Shown here: positions 39,727 to 49,767 of the stretch, piece by piece | How positions within the stretch are numbered: position 1 is the first letter of the stretch | Layout of the letters: each line of letters opens with the position of its first letter | Origin: Rhodococcus tibetensis | GTDB taxonomy: Bacteria > Actinomycetota > Actinomycetes > Mycobacteriales > Mycobacteriaceae | Assembly (NCBI RefSeq): GCF_024438035.1 | Contig: NZ_JANFQF010000005.1 | Location: 186,001 to 250,000, forward strand | Direction: 5' to 3' | DNA: 64,000 nt | Program-made: the position numbers and the translations under genes | The notes under the pieces: generated by a model | The model's database searches: none | Told to the model about the DNA's origin: nothing | Seen by the model: only the letters and a program-made list of their open reading frames with translations

Positions 39727-40615
39727 TCCGGGGAAAGCATCCGACGATTCCGACAAGGCCGGAACCTCCGGCGACGACACCCACCGGGTGGATCTGGGCA
39801 AGAAGGGCGAGAGCGGCCAGTCGAGCCTTCCGCCCGAGTTCGGTTCGCCGTTCGACTACGACGCCACCGCAGAGGCATCACTGTCGCAGCCGCCCGCCAC
39901 CTCGGACGCGACGCCCTCTCCGGCGTCGTCGGGTACCGGACCCGGATGGGACACCTACTCGGGAGTCGGCAACGGTCCCGGCTGGGGTTCGACACCCACG
40001 TACCCGTCGCCGAGCGGGACCGAACCCACTACGGCATTCCCGAATGTGGGCGAGAACCCGCCGCCGACCGCGCCGTACACCGGGTACGACAGGCCGCAGC
40101 AGCCTGCGGACGGCCCGACGTACGGCGCGCCCGATCCTCACTACAACGCGCAGTACGGGACTTCGCCGCAGTCCGATCAGGACTATCAGCAGCCCGGCTA
40201 CCCGCAGGCCGGTTACGGTCAGCAGGGTGCCGGTCCGCAGAATTACGGTCAACAGGACTACGGTCAGCAGAATTTCGGTCAGCAGGGGTATGGCCAGCAG
40301 GGATACCCGCAGCCCGGATACGCCCCGGCCGGGTACAACGCCTATGCCGATCCGTCGGCACCGTTCGGTCGGCACCCGGTCAGTGGGGAGCCGTACTCCG
40401 ACAAGTCGAAGCTCACCGCGGGGCTCCTGCAAATTTTCCTGGGTGGGTTCGGTGTCGGACGGTTCTACCTGAACCAGCCCGGCATCGCGGTCGCGCAGAT
40501 CGCCGTCACGTGGCTCACGTGCGGTCTCGGCGGACTCTGGCCACTCATCGACGGCATCATGATGCTGACGGGGAGCGTGAAGGACAAGTACGGTCGACCC
40601 CTCCGGGAGCAGTGA
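39719..40615 (+). CDS. TM2-domain membrane protein with a Gln/Gly/Tyr-rich N-terminus
   Basis: 298 residues. A hydrophilic, Ser/Pro/Thr/Gly-rich half (1-150) is followed by a YGQQ-type repeat (about 160-206, units such as [20 protein letters not shown]) and two spans of the TM2 type (about 232-285: [16 protein letters not shown], then [13 protein letters not shown]). The C-terminus ends with a basic loop. It overlaps lgt by 8 bases, so the two are coupled. The function is unknown; Rv1615/1616-like proteins stand at this site in mycobacteria. Confidence 0.85.
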   Translation: MTDPGKASDDSDKAGTSGDDTHRVDLGKKGESGQSSLPPEFGSPFDYDATAEASLSQPPATSDATPSPASSGTGPGWDTYSGVGNGPGWGSTPTYPSPSGTEPTTAFPNVGENPPPTAPYTGYDRPQQPADGPTYGAPDPHYNAQYGTSPQSDQDYQQPGYPQAGYGQQGAGPQNYGQQDYGQQNFGQQGYGQQGYPQPGYAPAGYNAYADPSAPFGRHPVSGEPYSDKSKLTAGLLQIFLGGFGVGRFYLNQPGIAVAQIAVTWLTCGLGGLWPLIDGIMMLTGSVKDKYGRPLREQ

Positions 40616-40644
40616 CGACGTAGCTCTCGCCGCGCAGTTCCTCC

Positions 40645-40687
40645 CTGTGGCCCCTGTTGCTTCTGCGATGGGGGCCACAGTGCTTTC
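40645..40687. terminator. bidirectional-looking hairpin before gltB
   Basis: CTGTGGCCCC (40645-40654) pairs perfectly with GGGGCCACAG (40671-40680) over a 16-base loop, followed by TGCTTTCCC. The 10-base GC-rich stem fits a Rho-independent terminator for the lgt/TM2 transcript. The T-run is short, so attenuation of gltB is an alternative. Confidence 0.6.
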
Positions 40688-40900
40688 CCGTGCCGAAATC
40701 GGCATATCCGAGCAGTATCGGTGCTGATAAGCTGAGCGCGCCGGATGTATGTCCGGTAACAACCTTCACGGGCCGAGGCTGTCCCGGTAGACCCCCGAAA
40801 AGCAGTTAGCGCCCGTCGTGGCGACCCCGCTAGCGGAGGCCGCCGACAGCGACGCGCAAGCGCCACTGGTGCTCTCCCCGGCCGATGTGGAGGTATATCG
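40688..40900 (+). promoter_or_regulatory. gltB leader region
   Basis: Non-coding stretch between the hairpin and gltB. A TGCCGA/TCGGCA hairpin lies near 40691-40704. The 11-mer TATCGGTGCTG occurs at 40716-40726 and again across the gltB start (40896-40906). No riboswitch class is recognised. A GGAGG site precedes the GTG at 40901. Confidence 0.4.
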
Positions 40901-43900
40901 GTGCTGTTCTCTCAGTCGCCCGGTCCGCAAGGTCTCTACGACCCGGCTCGTGAAGTCGATTCGTGCGGCGTCGCCATGGTGGTGGACGTGCATGGCCGCC
41001 GTTCGCATTCCATCGTCACGGACGGTCTTATCGCTCTCGACAACCTCGAGCATCGCGGTGCTGCCGGGGCAGAGAGGAACAGCGGGGACGGCGCCGGAAT
41101 CCTCGTGCAGTTGCCCACGGAGCTGTTCGAGGAGGTCGTCGAGTTCGACCTTCCTTCTCCCGCCCCGGACGGCAGCAGTACCTACGCCGCAGGTTTCTGC
41201 TTCCTCCCTCGCGACCCGGAGGCACGATCAGTCGCCCAGCAGAGGGTCCAGGACCTGGCCGACGAGGAGGGACTCGAGGTCCTCGGGTGGCGGGATGTGC
41301 CGATCGATCACGAGTGCGCCGACATCGGGGCGACGGCACGGGGGTGCGAGCCCTACATGAGCCAGCTTTTCGTCGCTGCGCCGCCAGCGGGCGGTCGGCG
41401 GCCCGGTGGTCTCGACCTCGATCGCCTCGTCTATCCGCTGCGCAAGCGTGCCGAGCAGATCACCCCGGCGGTCGAGTCGAGCGGGTCGGGCGTGTACTTT
41501 CCGTCGCTGTCGAGCCGCACCATCGTCTACAAGGGAATGCTGACCGTTCCCCAGCTGCCGCTCTACTACGTGGACTTGCGAGACCCGCGCATGATGAGTG
41601 CGCTGGCGGTGGTGCACAGCCGGTTCTCGACCAACACGTTCCCCTCCTGGCCGCTTGCGCACCCCTTCCGCTTCGTGGCGCACAACGGGGAGATCAACAC
41701 CGTCCGAGGCAACCGGAACCGAATGCGGGCGCGGGAGGCCATGCTGTCGAGTGCGGCCATCCCCGGTGACCTCCGACGGTTGTATCCCATCTGCACGCCC
41801 GACGCCTCGGATTCCGCCTCGTTCGACGAGGTGCTCGAGCTCCTGCATCTCGCGGGGCGCAGTGTGCCCCATGCGGTGATGATGATGGTGCCCGAGGCGT
41901 GGGAGAACGACACGACGATGTGCCCCGATCGGCGGGCCTTCTACAAGTTCCACGCTTCGCTGATGGAGGCGTGGGACGGGCCGGCGTGTGTGACGTTCAC
42001 CGACGGAACCGTCGTGGGAGCGGTGCTGGACCGTAACGGACTGCGGCCCGGCCGCTGGTGGCAGACCGTCGACGGCCGGGTGATCCTGGCGAGTGAGAGC
42101 GGTGTCCTCGACGTACCACAGGACGAGGTCGTGGCGAAGGGCCGCCTCGAGCCGGGGCGGATGTTTCTGGTCGACACGTCGGAGGGTCGAATCGTCCCCG
42201 ACGACGAGCTCAAGTCGCGGCTGGCAGCCGAGAAACCGTACGCCGAGTGGCTCTATGCAGGGTTGCTCGACCTGAAGACCCTGCCCGAGCGACCCCACGC
42301 CCAGAACAACCACGAGTCGGTGGTCCGGCGCCAGGTGGCGTTCGGCTACACCGAGGAGGACTTGCGGATCCTGCTGTCGCCGATGGCGGCGTCCGCCATC
42401 GAGCCGCTGGGCTCGATGGGAACCGACACCCCGATCGCTGTTCTGTCCGCCCGGTCACGGTTGCTTTACGACTATTTCGTCGAACTGTTCGCGCAGGTGA
42501 CCAATCCGCCCCTCGACGCGATCCGCGAAGAGATCGTGACGTCGCTGTCCCGGGTCATGGGTCCGGAACAAAATTTGCTCGAGCCCGGTGCGGCGTCGTG
42601 CCGTCAGATCGTCCTGCCGTGGCCCGTCCTGGACAACGACGACCTGAACAAGATCATCAACGTCGACGCAGACGGCAACCACCCAGGTCTGGCGGCAACC
42701 GTTCTGCGAGGTCTCTACGAGGTGGAACGCGGCGGTGCGGGCATGGCCGATGCGCTGGAAGAGTTGCGCGGACAGGCGAGCGCTGCGATCGCCCAGGGAT
42801 ATCGGACACTGGTGATCTCGGACCGCGACTCCGACCACGTGCGCGCACCCATCCCGTCGTTGCTGGCTGTGGGCGCAGTGCATCACCACCTGATCCGCAC
42901 CAAGGAACGCACCAAGGTCGCGCTGGTCGTCGAGTCCGGTGACGCGCGGGAAGTGCATCATCTGGCGCTGCTCATCGGCTACGGAGCAGCCGCGGTCAAC
43001 CCGTACCTCGCGATGGAGTCGATCGAAGACCTGGTGTCGGAGGGTGAGCTGACGGGAGTCGATCACACGATCGCGGTGCGCAACTATCTGACGGCACTCG
43101 GCAAGGGTGTGCTGAAGGTGATGTCGAAGATGGGCATCTCGACTGTCGGTTCGTACACCGCGGCCCAGGCTTTCGAGGCGGTCGGTCTCGACCGCGGCCT
43201 CGTCGACGAATATTTCAGGGGCACCACCAGCAAACTCGGCGGCATCGGACTCGACGAGATCGCGCGGGAAGTGCTGCTCCGGCACCGGCAGGCCTACCCC
43301 GACAATCCCACCGAGTATGCGCACCGCCGGCTCGCCCACGGCGGCGAGTATCAGTTCCGCCGCGACGGCGAACTCCACCTGTTCACACCTGAAACCGTCT
43401 TCCTCCTCCAGCACGCCACCCGCACCGGCAGGCACGAGGTGTTCACCCAGTACAGCGACGAGGTGAACAGGCTCGCCGCCGAGGGCGGTGCACTGCGCGG
43501 CCTTTTCACCTTCCGGGAAGGACTCCGGCCTCCGGTGCCGCTCGACGAGGTGGAGTCCGCGGAGCGGATCGTCACCCGATTCAACACGGGCGCGATGAGC
43601 TACGGTTCCATCTCCGCCGAGGCACACGAGACCATGGCTGTGGCCATGAACAATCTCGGAGGGCGGTCCAACTCCGGAGAGGGCGGGGAGAACGTCGACC
43701 GCCTCTACGACCTGTCCCGTCGCAGCGCTGTGAAGCAGGTGGCGAGCGGAAGATTCGGGGTGACCAGTGACTACCTCGTCAACGCGACCGATATCCAAAT
43801 CAAGATGGCGCAGGGAGCCAAACCCGGAGAGGGCGGGCAGTTGCCCGCGTACAAGGTGTATCCGTGGGTGGCGGAGACCCGGCACTCGACTCCGGGTGTC

Positions 43901-45484
43901 GGGTTGATCTCACCGCCGCCACACCACGACATCTACTCGATCGAGGATCTCGCGCAGCTGATCCACGACCTCAAGAACGCTAACGACCAGGCCCGGGTGC
44001 ACGTGAAGTTGGTCAGTTCGGTGGGTGTGGGGACGGTGGCAGCCGGGGTCAGCAAGGCGCACGCGGACGTGGTCCTCATCTCGGGGAACGACGGCGGCAC
44101 CGGTGCGACGCCCCTCACGTCGATGAAGCACGCGGGCACGCCATGGGAGATCGGACTGGCCGATGCACAGCAGACGCTCGTGCTCAACGGACTCCGCGAT
44201 CGGATCACCGTCCAGTGCGACGGCGGCATGCGCACCGCCAAGGATGTCGTGGTCGCTGCGCTGCTCGGAGCGGAGGAGTTCGGCTTCTCGACAGCACCGT
44301 TGATCGTGGCCGGGTGCATCATGATGCGCGTGTGCCACCTCGACACCTGCCCGGTGGGTGTGGCCACTCAGAATCCTGAACTGCGGAGGCGGTACACCGG
44401 TAAGCCGGAATTCGTCGAGGAGTTCTTCCGCTTCATCGCCGAAGACGTTCGGCAGTATCTGGCGCGTCTCGGCTTCCGGAGCATCGATGAAGCTGTCGGG
44501 CACGCGGACATGCTCGAGACAGCTGAGGGCGTGGCGCACTGGAAGAGCCGCGGACTCGACCTCTCGCCGATCTTCGCGGTACCGAAAGGCTCAGACGGGA
44601 CGCCGCTGAGCCAGCGACGCAAGGTCAGCGACCAATATCATGCCCTGGACCGGGCGCTCGACCGCACGCTCATCCAGCTGGCCGAGGGCGCCCTCGAAGA
44701 TGCGCATTTCGTCGAGATCGAGATGCCCGTGCGCAATGTGAACAGGACGGTGGGCACGCTGCTCGGCGCCGAGGTCACCCGCCGTTACGGCGCGGGTGGA
44801 CTTCCCGACGACACGATCCGGCTCACCTTCACCGGCTCGGCGGGTCAATCACTCGGAGCGTTCCTGCCGCCGGGTGTCACCATCGATCTCACCGGTGATG
44901 CCAACGACTACGTCGGGAAAGGGTTGTCGGGTGGGCGAATTGTGATTCGGCCGGCCGCCGACGTCCTGTTCGTCCCGGAAACTCAGGTGATCGCCGGGAA
45001 CACCCTGCTCTACGGTGCGACGTCCGGCGAGCTGTTCCTCCGTGGGCGGGTCGGTGAACGTTTCTCGGTGCGGAACTCCGGAGCGACGGCCGTGGTCGAG
45101 GGAGTGGGTGATCACGGGTGCGAGTACATGACGGGCGGACGTGTCGTCATCCTCGGGCCAACCGGACGGAACCTGGCGGCCGGAATGTCCGGTGGTATCG
45201 CTTACGTGCTCGATCTCGATCCCGCCGACGTCAATCCGGCCATGGTGACACTCCTTTCGCCGGACCCCGAGGATCTCGACTGGCTGTGCCGAGCCGTGAG
45301 CGACCATCTGCACTGGACCGGTTCCACGGTGGCGGCGTCGATGCTCGCCGATTGGCCTCGGCGGTCCGCGCTGTTCACCAAGGTGATGCCGGTGGACTAT
45401 CAACGGGTTCTCGAAGCCACCCGGCTGGCCCGCGCCGAGGGGCTCGACGTGGACACTGCAATCATGGAGGCGGCTCGTGGCTGA
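40901..45484 (+). CDS. gltB: glutamate synthase (NADPH) large subunit
   Basis: 1527 residues; forms two glutamates from glutamine and 2-oxoglutarate. The amidotransferase domain (1 to about 420) has its nucleophile at C22 (DSCGVAMVV) after a short propeptide. The central and synthase domains follow, with FMN-site motifs ([16 protein letters not shown] and [11 protein letters not shown]) and [3Fe-4S] ligands in [16 protein letters not shown] beta-helix domain ends the protein. GTG with GGAGG ahead. The stop overlaps gltD by 8 bases. Confidence 0.96.
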   Translation: MLFSQSPGPQGLYDPAREVDSCGVAMVVDVHGRRSHSIVTDGLIALDNLEHRGAAGAERNSGDGAGILVQLPTELFEEVVEFDLPSPAPDGSSTYAAGFCFLPRDPEARSVAQQRVQDLADEEGLEVLGWRDVPIDHECADIGATARGCEPYMSQLFVAAPPAGGRRPGGLDLDRLVYPLRKRAEQITPAVESSGSGVYFPSLSSRTIVYKGMLTVPQLPLYYVDLRDPRMMSALAVVHSRFSTNTFPSWPLAHPFRFVAHNGEINTVRGNRNRMRAREAMLSSAAIPGDLRRLYPICTPDASDSASFDEVLELLHLAGRSVPHAVMMMVPEAWENDTTMCPDRRAFYKFHASLMEAWDGPACVTFTDGTVVGAVLDRNGLRPGRWWQTVDGRVILASESGVLDVPQDEVVAKGRLEPGRMFLVDTSEGRIVPDDELKSRLAAEKPYAEWLYAGLLDLKTLPERPHAQNNHESVVRRQVAFGYTEEDLRILLSPMAASAIEPLGSMGTDTPIAVLSARSRLLYDYFVELFAQVTNPPLDAIREEIVTSLSRVMGPEQNLLEPGAASCRQIVLPWPVLDNDDLNKIINVDADGNHPGLAATVLRGLYEVERGGAGMADALEELRGQASAAIAQGYRTLVISDRDSDHVRAPIPSLLAVGAVHHHLIRTKERTKVALVVESGDAREVHHLALLIGYGAAAVNPYLAMESIEDLVSEGELTGVDHTIAVRNYLTALGKGVLKVMSKMGISTVGSYTAAQAFEAVGLDRGLVDEYFRGTTSKLGGIGLDEIAREVLLRHRQAYPDNPTEYAHRRLAHGGEYQFRRDGELHLFTPETVFLLQHATRTGRHEVFTQYSDEVNRLAAEGGALRGLFTFREGLRPPVPLDEVESAERIVTRFNTGAMSYGSISAEAHETMAVAMNNLGGRSNSGEGGENVDRLYDLSRRSAVKQVASGRFGVTSDYLVNATDIQIKMAQGAKPGEGGQLPAYKVYPWVAETRHSTPGVGLISPPPHHDIYSIEDLAQLIHDLKNANDQARVHVKLVSSVGVGTVAAGVSKAHADVVLISGNDGGTGATPLTSMKHAGTPWEIGLADAQQTLVLNGLRDRITVQCDGGMRTAKDVVVAALLGAEEFGFSTAPLIVAGCIMMRVCHLDTCPVGVATQNPELRRRYTGKPEFVEEFFRFIAEDVRQYLARLGFRSIDEAVGHADMLETAEGVAHWKSRGLDLSPIFAVPKGSDGTPLSQRRKVSDQYHALDRALDRTLIQLAEGALEDAHFVEIEMPVRNVNRTVGTLLGAEVTRRYGAGGLPDDTIRLTFTGSAGQSLGAFLPPGVTIDLTGDANDYVGKGLSGGRIVIRPAADVLFVPETQVIAGNTLLYGATSGELFLRGRVGERFSVRNSGATAVVEGVGDHGCEYMTGGRVVILGPTGRNLAAGMSGGIAYVLDLDPADVNPAMVTLLSPDPEDLDWLCRAVSDHLHWTGSTVAASMLADWPRRSALFTKVMPVDYQRVLEATRLARAEGLDVDTAIMEAARG

Positions 45485-46979
45485 TCCGCACGGTTTCCTG
45501 CACATCCCCAAGAAGGAAGCACCCAAGCGCCCCATCGCGGAGAGGGTGCACGACTGGCACGAGGTCACCCTGCCGCTCACTCCCGACGAGCGGAACGCCG
45601 AGGTGGCCGAGCAAGCCACCCGCTGCATGGACTGCGGTATCCCGTTCTGCCACTCGGGAAGTGCGGGCTGCCCGCTGGGTAATCTGATCCCGGAGTGGAA
45701 CGATCTCGTGCGCCGCGGCCGCTGGTCCGCGGCGAGCGAACGTCTGCATGCGACCAACAACTTCCCGGAGTTCACGGGCAGGTTGTGCCCGGCGCCGTGT
45801 GAATCGGCGTGTGTGCTCTCGCTCGCCGATACCCACACGACGGGCAGTGTCACCATCAAGCGGATAGAGCAGACGATCGCCGACGTCGCCTGGGAGTCGG
45901 GAACGGTGGAGCCTAAACCCCCGATGATTGTCACGGGCCGGAAGGTTGCGGTGGTCGGATCCGGGCCGGCCGGTCTCGCGGCGGCCCAACAGCTCACCCG
46001 GGCCGGGCACGACGTCACCGTCTACGAGCGAGACGACCGGCTCGGCGGGCTACTTCGTTACGGCATCCCCGAGTTCAAGATGGAGAAGTCGGTTCTCGAT
46101 CAGCGGCTGATGCAGATGCGTGCGGAGGGAACACATTTCGTGACCGACTGCGAGGTGGGTGTCGATCTCACCGTGGAGCAGCTGCGGGAGAATGTCGATG
46201 CGGTGGTACTCGCCATCGGCGCCTTGCGAGCCCGCGACAACACGTCCGTTGAGGGCCGGGAGTTGACTGGCATTCATCTCGCGATGGAACATCTGGTCAC
46301 GTCCAACAGGGAGTGCGAGGGTGACGGTCCCGCGTCGATCACCGCAAAAGGCAAGCACGTCGTCATCATCGGTGGTGGCGACACTGGCGCGGATTGCCTC
46401 GGAACGGCGCACCGGCAGGGGGCGTTGTCGGTGACTCAATTGGACTACCACCCGGAGTTGCCGAGCGAACGGGACGAATCGGTGACTCCGTGGCCGGCGT
46501 CGCCGATGGTGCTGCGCACCTCGCCCGCTCATGCGGAAGGCGGCGTCCGCCGATATCAGGTTGCGGTGCAGCGGTTCCTCGGTGACGAAAACGGAAACGT
46601 CAGGGCCATGGTACTTGCGGAGGTCCGGGTGTCGAGGGAGGACGGCAAACGCACCATCACCCCCGTGGGAGAAGAAATCGAACTGCCTTGCGAGTTGGCA
46701 CTTTTCGCGATCGGCTTCGAGGGAGTCGACCTCGGCCCGCTGCTCGACGACTACGGATTGAGCCCCACCCGGCGTGGCGCACTCTCCTGTGGTCCCGACT
46801 GGCAGACCACCGCGCCGGGAGTGTTCGTGTGCGGTGACGCGCATCGCGGTGCGTCGCTCCTCGTGTGGGCGATCGCCGAGGGCAGGTCCGCCGCGCACGC
46901 CGTCGACGTGTACCTGACAGGGGCTTCCGCCCTCCCGTCGCCGGTGCACCCGACGGCGCTGCCGCTGGCAGTCGTCTAA
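45477..46979 (+). CDS. gltD: glutamate synthase small subunit
   Basis: 500 residues; passes electrons from NAD(P)H to GltB through FAD and [4Fe-4S] clusters. N-terminal cluster motifs: [15 protein letters not shown] and [12 protein letters not shown] site: [18 protein letters not shown](P) site: [15 protein letters not shown]. The GTG lies 8 bases inside the gltB stop. Its 3' end is 37 bases before pyk with no clear hairpin. Confidence 0.95.
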   Translation: MADPHGFLHIPKKEAPKRPIAERVHDWHEVTLPLTPDERNAEVAEQATRCMDCGIPFCHSGSAGCPLGNLIPEWNDLVRRGRWSAASERLHATNNFPEFTGRLCPAPCESACVLSLADTHTTGSVTIKRIEQTIADVAWESGTVEPKPPMIVTGRKVAVVGSGPAGLAAAQQLTRAGHDVTVYERDDRLGGLLRYGIPEFKMEKSVLDQRLMQMRAEGTHFVTDCEVGVDLTVEQLRENVDAVVLAIGALRARDNTSVEGRELTGIHLAMEHLVTSNRECEGDGPASITAKGKHVVIIGGGDTGADCLGTAHRQGALSVTQLDYHPELPSERDESVTPWPASPMVLRTSPAHAEGGVRRYQVAVQRFLGDENGNVRAMVLAEVRVSREDGKRTITPVGEEIELPCELALFAIGFEGVDLGPLLDDYGLSPTRRGALSCGPDWQTTAPGVFVCGDAHRGASLLVWAIAEGRSAAHAVDVYLTGASALPSPVHPTALPLAVV

Positions 46980-47016
46980 ATGGAGATGGGCGGGCGGGAC
47001 GACTAGGCTCGAGGCC

Positions 47017-48435
47017 GTGAACCGACGCACGAAGATCGTATGCACTCTTGGACCTGCTACTGCCACCGGTGACCGTATTCGCGAACTCGTCGAAAGCGGT
47101 ATGGATGTGGCCCGGCTGAACTTCAGCCACGGGGAACATTCCGACCACGAGGAAAACTACAACCGCGTGCGAGCCGCATCGGACGCTACGGGTAAGGCGG
47201 TTGGTGTGCTCGCCGACCTCCAGGGACCCAAGATCCGGCTCGGCCGGTTCGCCGACGACCGCACCACCTGGGCCAACGGCGAAGTCGTCCGTATCACCGT
47301 GGACGACGTCGTCGGCACTCACGACCGGGTGTCGACCACCTACAAGCAGCTTGCGGAGGACGCCAAGGCGGGTGACAGGCTTCTCGTCGACGACGGCAAG
47401 GTCGGTCTCGTCGTCACCGGCGTCGAGGGCAACGACGTGGTCTGCCGCGTCACCGAGGGTGGCCCGGTCAGCAACAACAAGGGTGTGTCCCTGCCGGGGA
47501 TGAATGTGTCGGTGCCCGCCCTGTCGGAGAAGGACATCGCCGACCTCGAGTTCGCGCTCAACCTCGGTGTCGATTTCATCGCCCTCTCGTTCGTGCGTTC
47601 GCCCGCCGACGTCGAGCTGGTGCACGCGGTCATGGACCGGGTCGGACGCCGCATCCCCGTCATCGCGAAGCTCGAGAAGCCCGAGGCCATCGACAACCTC
47701 GAGGCCGTAGTCCTCGCCTTCGACGCGGTCATGGTCGCTCGCGGTGACCTGGGCGTCGAGCTTCCGCTCGAGCAGGTGCCGCTGGTGCAGAAGCGGGCAA
47801 TTCAGATCGCCCGCGAGAACGCCAAGCCGGTCATCGTCGCCACGCAGATGCTCGAATCAATGATCGAGAACTCGCGCCCCACCCGCGCCGAGGCGTCCGA
47901 CGTTGCCAACGCAGTCCTCGACGGTGCCGACGCGGTCATGCTCTCCGGGGAAACCTCGGTGGGCAAGTACGTGATGGAGACCGTGCGCACCATGGCCCGC
48001 ATCGTCGAGGCCGTGGAGGGTGAATCGACCCGGGTGCCCCCGCTGACGCACGTTCCGCGCACCAAGCGGGGCGTCATCTCCTACGCCGCCCGCGACATCG
48101 GCGAGCGACTCGACGCCAAGGCGCTCGTAGCCTTCACCCAATCCGGTGACACGGTGCGGCGACTCGCTCGCCTGCACACTCCGTTGCCGTTGCTCGCGTT
48201 CACCCCGCTTCCCGAGGTGCGGAGCCAGCTCTCCCTGACTTGGGGAACCGAGACGTTCCTCGTCGACCCTGTCGACAGCACCGACGCGATGGTCCGTCAG
48301 GTCGACCACGCCCTGCTGGGGCTCGGCCGCTACCAGAAGGGTGAACTGGTCATCATCGTGGCCGGTTCGCCGCCTGGCACCGTAGGATCGACCAACTTGA
48401 TCCACGTCCACAGAATCGGTGAAGAGGACCACTAG
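47017..48435 (+). CDS. pyk: pyruvate kinase
   Basis: 472 residues; makes pyruvate and ATP from PEP and ADP. TKIVCTLGPAT opens the barrel. Substrate and metal residues are in LADLQGPKIRLG, VIAKLEKPEAI, ARGDLGVELP, and ATQMLESMIENSRPTRAE; the C-terminal domain ends at an INTER-like allosteric site. The GTG at 47017 yields the family length. The stop abuts the tesB GTG with no gap. Confidence 0.96.
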   Translation: MNRRTKIVCTLGPATATGDRIRELVESGMDVARLNFSHGEHSDHEENYNRVRAASDATGKAVGVLADLQGPKIRLGRFADDRTTWANGEVVRITVDDVVGTHDRVSTTYKQLAEDAKAGDRLLVDDGKVGLVVTGVEGNDVVCRVTEGGPVSNNKGVSLPGMNVSVPALSEKDIADLEFALNLGVDFIALSFVRSPADVELVHAVMDRVGRRIPVIAKLEKPEAIDNLEAVVLAFDAVMVARGDLGVELPLEQVPLVQKRAIQIARENAKPVIVATQMLESMIENSRPTRAEASDVANAVLDGADAVMLSGETSVGKYVMETVRTMARIVEAVEGESTRVPPLTHVPRTKRGVISYAARDIGERLDAKALVAFTQSGDTVRRLARLHTPLPLLAFTPLPEVRSQLSLTWGTETFLVDPVDSTDAMVRQVDHALLGLGRYQKGELVIIVAGSPPGTVGSTNLIHVHRIGEEDH

Positions 48436-49314
48436 GTGAGCGAAGTCGCGGCGAAGTCCGATCTCGAGACACTTCTCCATCTTCTCGATTTGGAGAAGAC
48501 CGGGGAGGACACCTATCGAGGTCGGCATCCCGCGCAGGTGGGCAGCCGGACGTTCGGCGGCCAGTTGATCTCCCAGGCTCTGGTCGCCGCCGGCCGCACC
48601 GTCTCCGGTGAACGGGCGGTGCACGCGGTCAATGCTCACTTCATCCGCGGCGGAGACGTGAAGGAACCGATCGAGTATCGCGTCGACCGTCACCGCGACG
48701 GCCGGGCCTTCGCCAACCGACAGGTCACCGCCCTGCAGAACGGCCAGGAACTGTTCGTCATGCTCGCGGCGTTCCAGGATTGGGGCAAGGGACTCGAGCA
48801 CGCGGTCGCCGTTCCGGATGTCCCTTTCCCGGAGACACTTCCGCCCTTGGGTGATCATTTCGTCGGTTACGAGGATCGGCTGAAGATGTTCGTCGACGCT
48901 CTGAAGCCGATCGACATGCGTTACGCGAACGACCCGTCGTGGATCATGAAGGGTACGGGGGAGAAGCTCACCCACAACCGGGTGTGGATGAAGGCAGACG
49001 GCGACCTTCCGGACGATCCGCTGATCCACGTTGCTGTCATGGGTTACTCGTCGGACACCACGGTTCTGGATTCCATCATCACCACGCACGGGTTGTCGTG
49101 GGGGTTGGACCGGATCGTGGCGGCCACGGTCAACCATTCCATGTGGTTTCACCGGCCGTTCCGGTTCGACGACTGGACGCTCTATGCCACCGAGTCGCCG
49201 GTGGCCGCCGGTTCGCGGGGGCTTGCGACAGGCCGCTTCTTTTCCCTCGAGGGTGAACTGCTCGCCACCGTCGTCCAAGAAGGATTGATTCGTCATTTCC
49301 CGCCCAGGAAGTGA
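48436..49314 (+). CDS. tesB: acyl-CoA thioesterase II
   Basis: 292 residues, two hot-dog modules. Signatures: GSRTFGGQLISQALVAA at 35-51 and the D/T/Q catalytic set (SDTTVLDS, then SMWFHRPFRFDDW). Hydrolyses medium and long acyl-CoAs. Starts directly at the pyk stop, the same arrangement as Rv1617-Rv1618. Confidence 0.93.
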   Translation: MSEVAAKSDLETLLHLLDLEKTGEDTYRGRHPAQVGSRTFGGQLISQALVAAGRTVSGERAVHAVNAHFIRGGDVKEPIEYRVDRHRDGRAFANRQVTALQNGQELFVMLAAFQDWGKGLEHAVAVPDVPFPETLPPLGDHFVGYEDRLKMFVDALKPIDMRYANDPSWIMKGTGEKLTHNRVWMKADGDLPDDPLIHVAVMGYSSDTTVLDSIITTHGLSWGLDRIVAATVNHSMWFHRPFRFDDWTLYATESPVAAGSRGLATGRFFSLEGELLATVVQEGLIRHFPPRK

Positions 49315-49366
49315 CGGTCCGGGGCGTATCGTCGGTTTCGGATCTCCGACGGAACGGACGTGCATC

Positions 49367-49651
49367 ATGAGCGCAGACGACACCGAGCAGAAGAACACCG
49401 GCGAGCAGACCGAGGGCGAAGTGCCCCGTCCCGACGACGAGGCGATCGAGAAGGCCAAGAAGAAGGCCGAAGAAATCGACGCCCGGTATGATCCGGGGGC
49501 CCGGGAAACGGTCGTGCTCCCCGGCTCCGGCGGCACGGTCTCCGGCACCGCATTCGACGACTACGTCGATGACGAGGGCAACCTCAAGGAAGAATATCGC
49601 GACCGGGAACCGAGTGCCGAAAACAAGCAGGACACAGCCGACGACCGGTAG
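49367..49651 (+). CDS. small acidic protein, unknown
   Basis: 94 residues, very hydrophilic (Asp/Glu/Lys-rich), likely disordered, with one short beta-prone central stretch (TVVLPGSGGTVSGTAF). It follows tesB by 52 bases, preceded by CATC at modest spacing; the 3' side has a strong terminator. No domain is recognised. Confidence 0.65.
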   Translation: MSADDTEQKNTGEQTEGEVPRPDDEAIEKAKKKAEEIDARYDPGARETVVLPGSGGTVSGTAFDDYVDDEGNLKEEYRDREPSAENKQDTADDR

Positions 49652-49660
49652 CTTTCCGGG

Positions 49661-49699
49661 CGATCGGAAACGTGGCGTCCACGTTTTTGTCGCCGATCA
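49661..49699 (+). terminator. Rho-independent terminator after tesB/small gene
   Basis: AAACGTGG (49668-49675) and CCACGTTT (49679-49686) form a perfect 8-base stem with a CGT loop and a T-run (TTTTTG). An outer GATCGG/CCGATC stem encloses it. It ends the pyk-tesB-small gene transcript. Confidence 0.8.
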
Positions 49700-49767
49700 C
49701 GCCGAACCAGGGTTAGACTTCGCCATCTTTTCTCCTGAGCTTCATCTCGTGATCGGGGACCTGGGTC

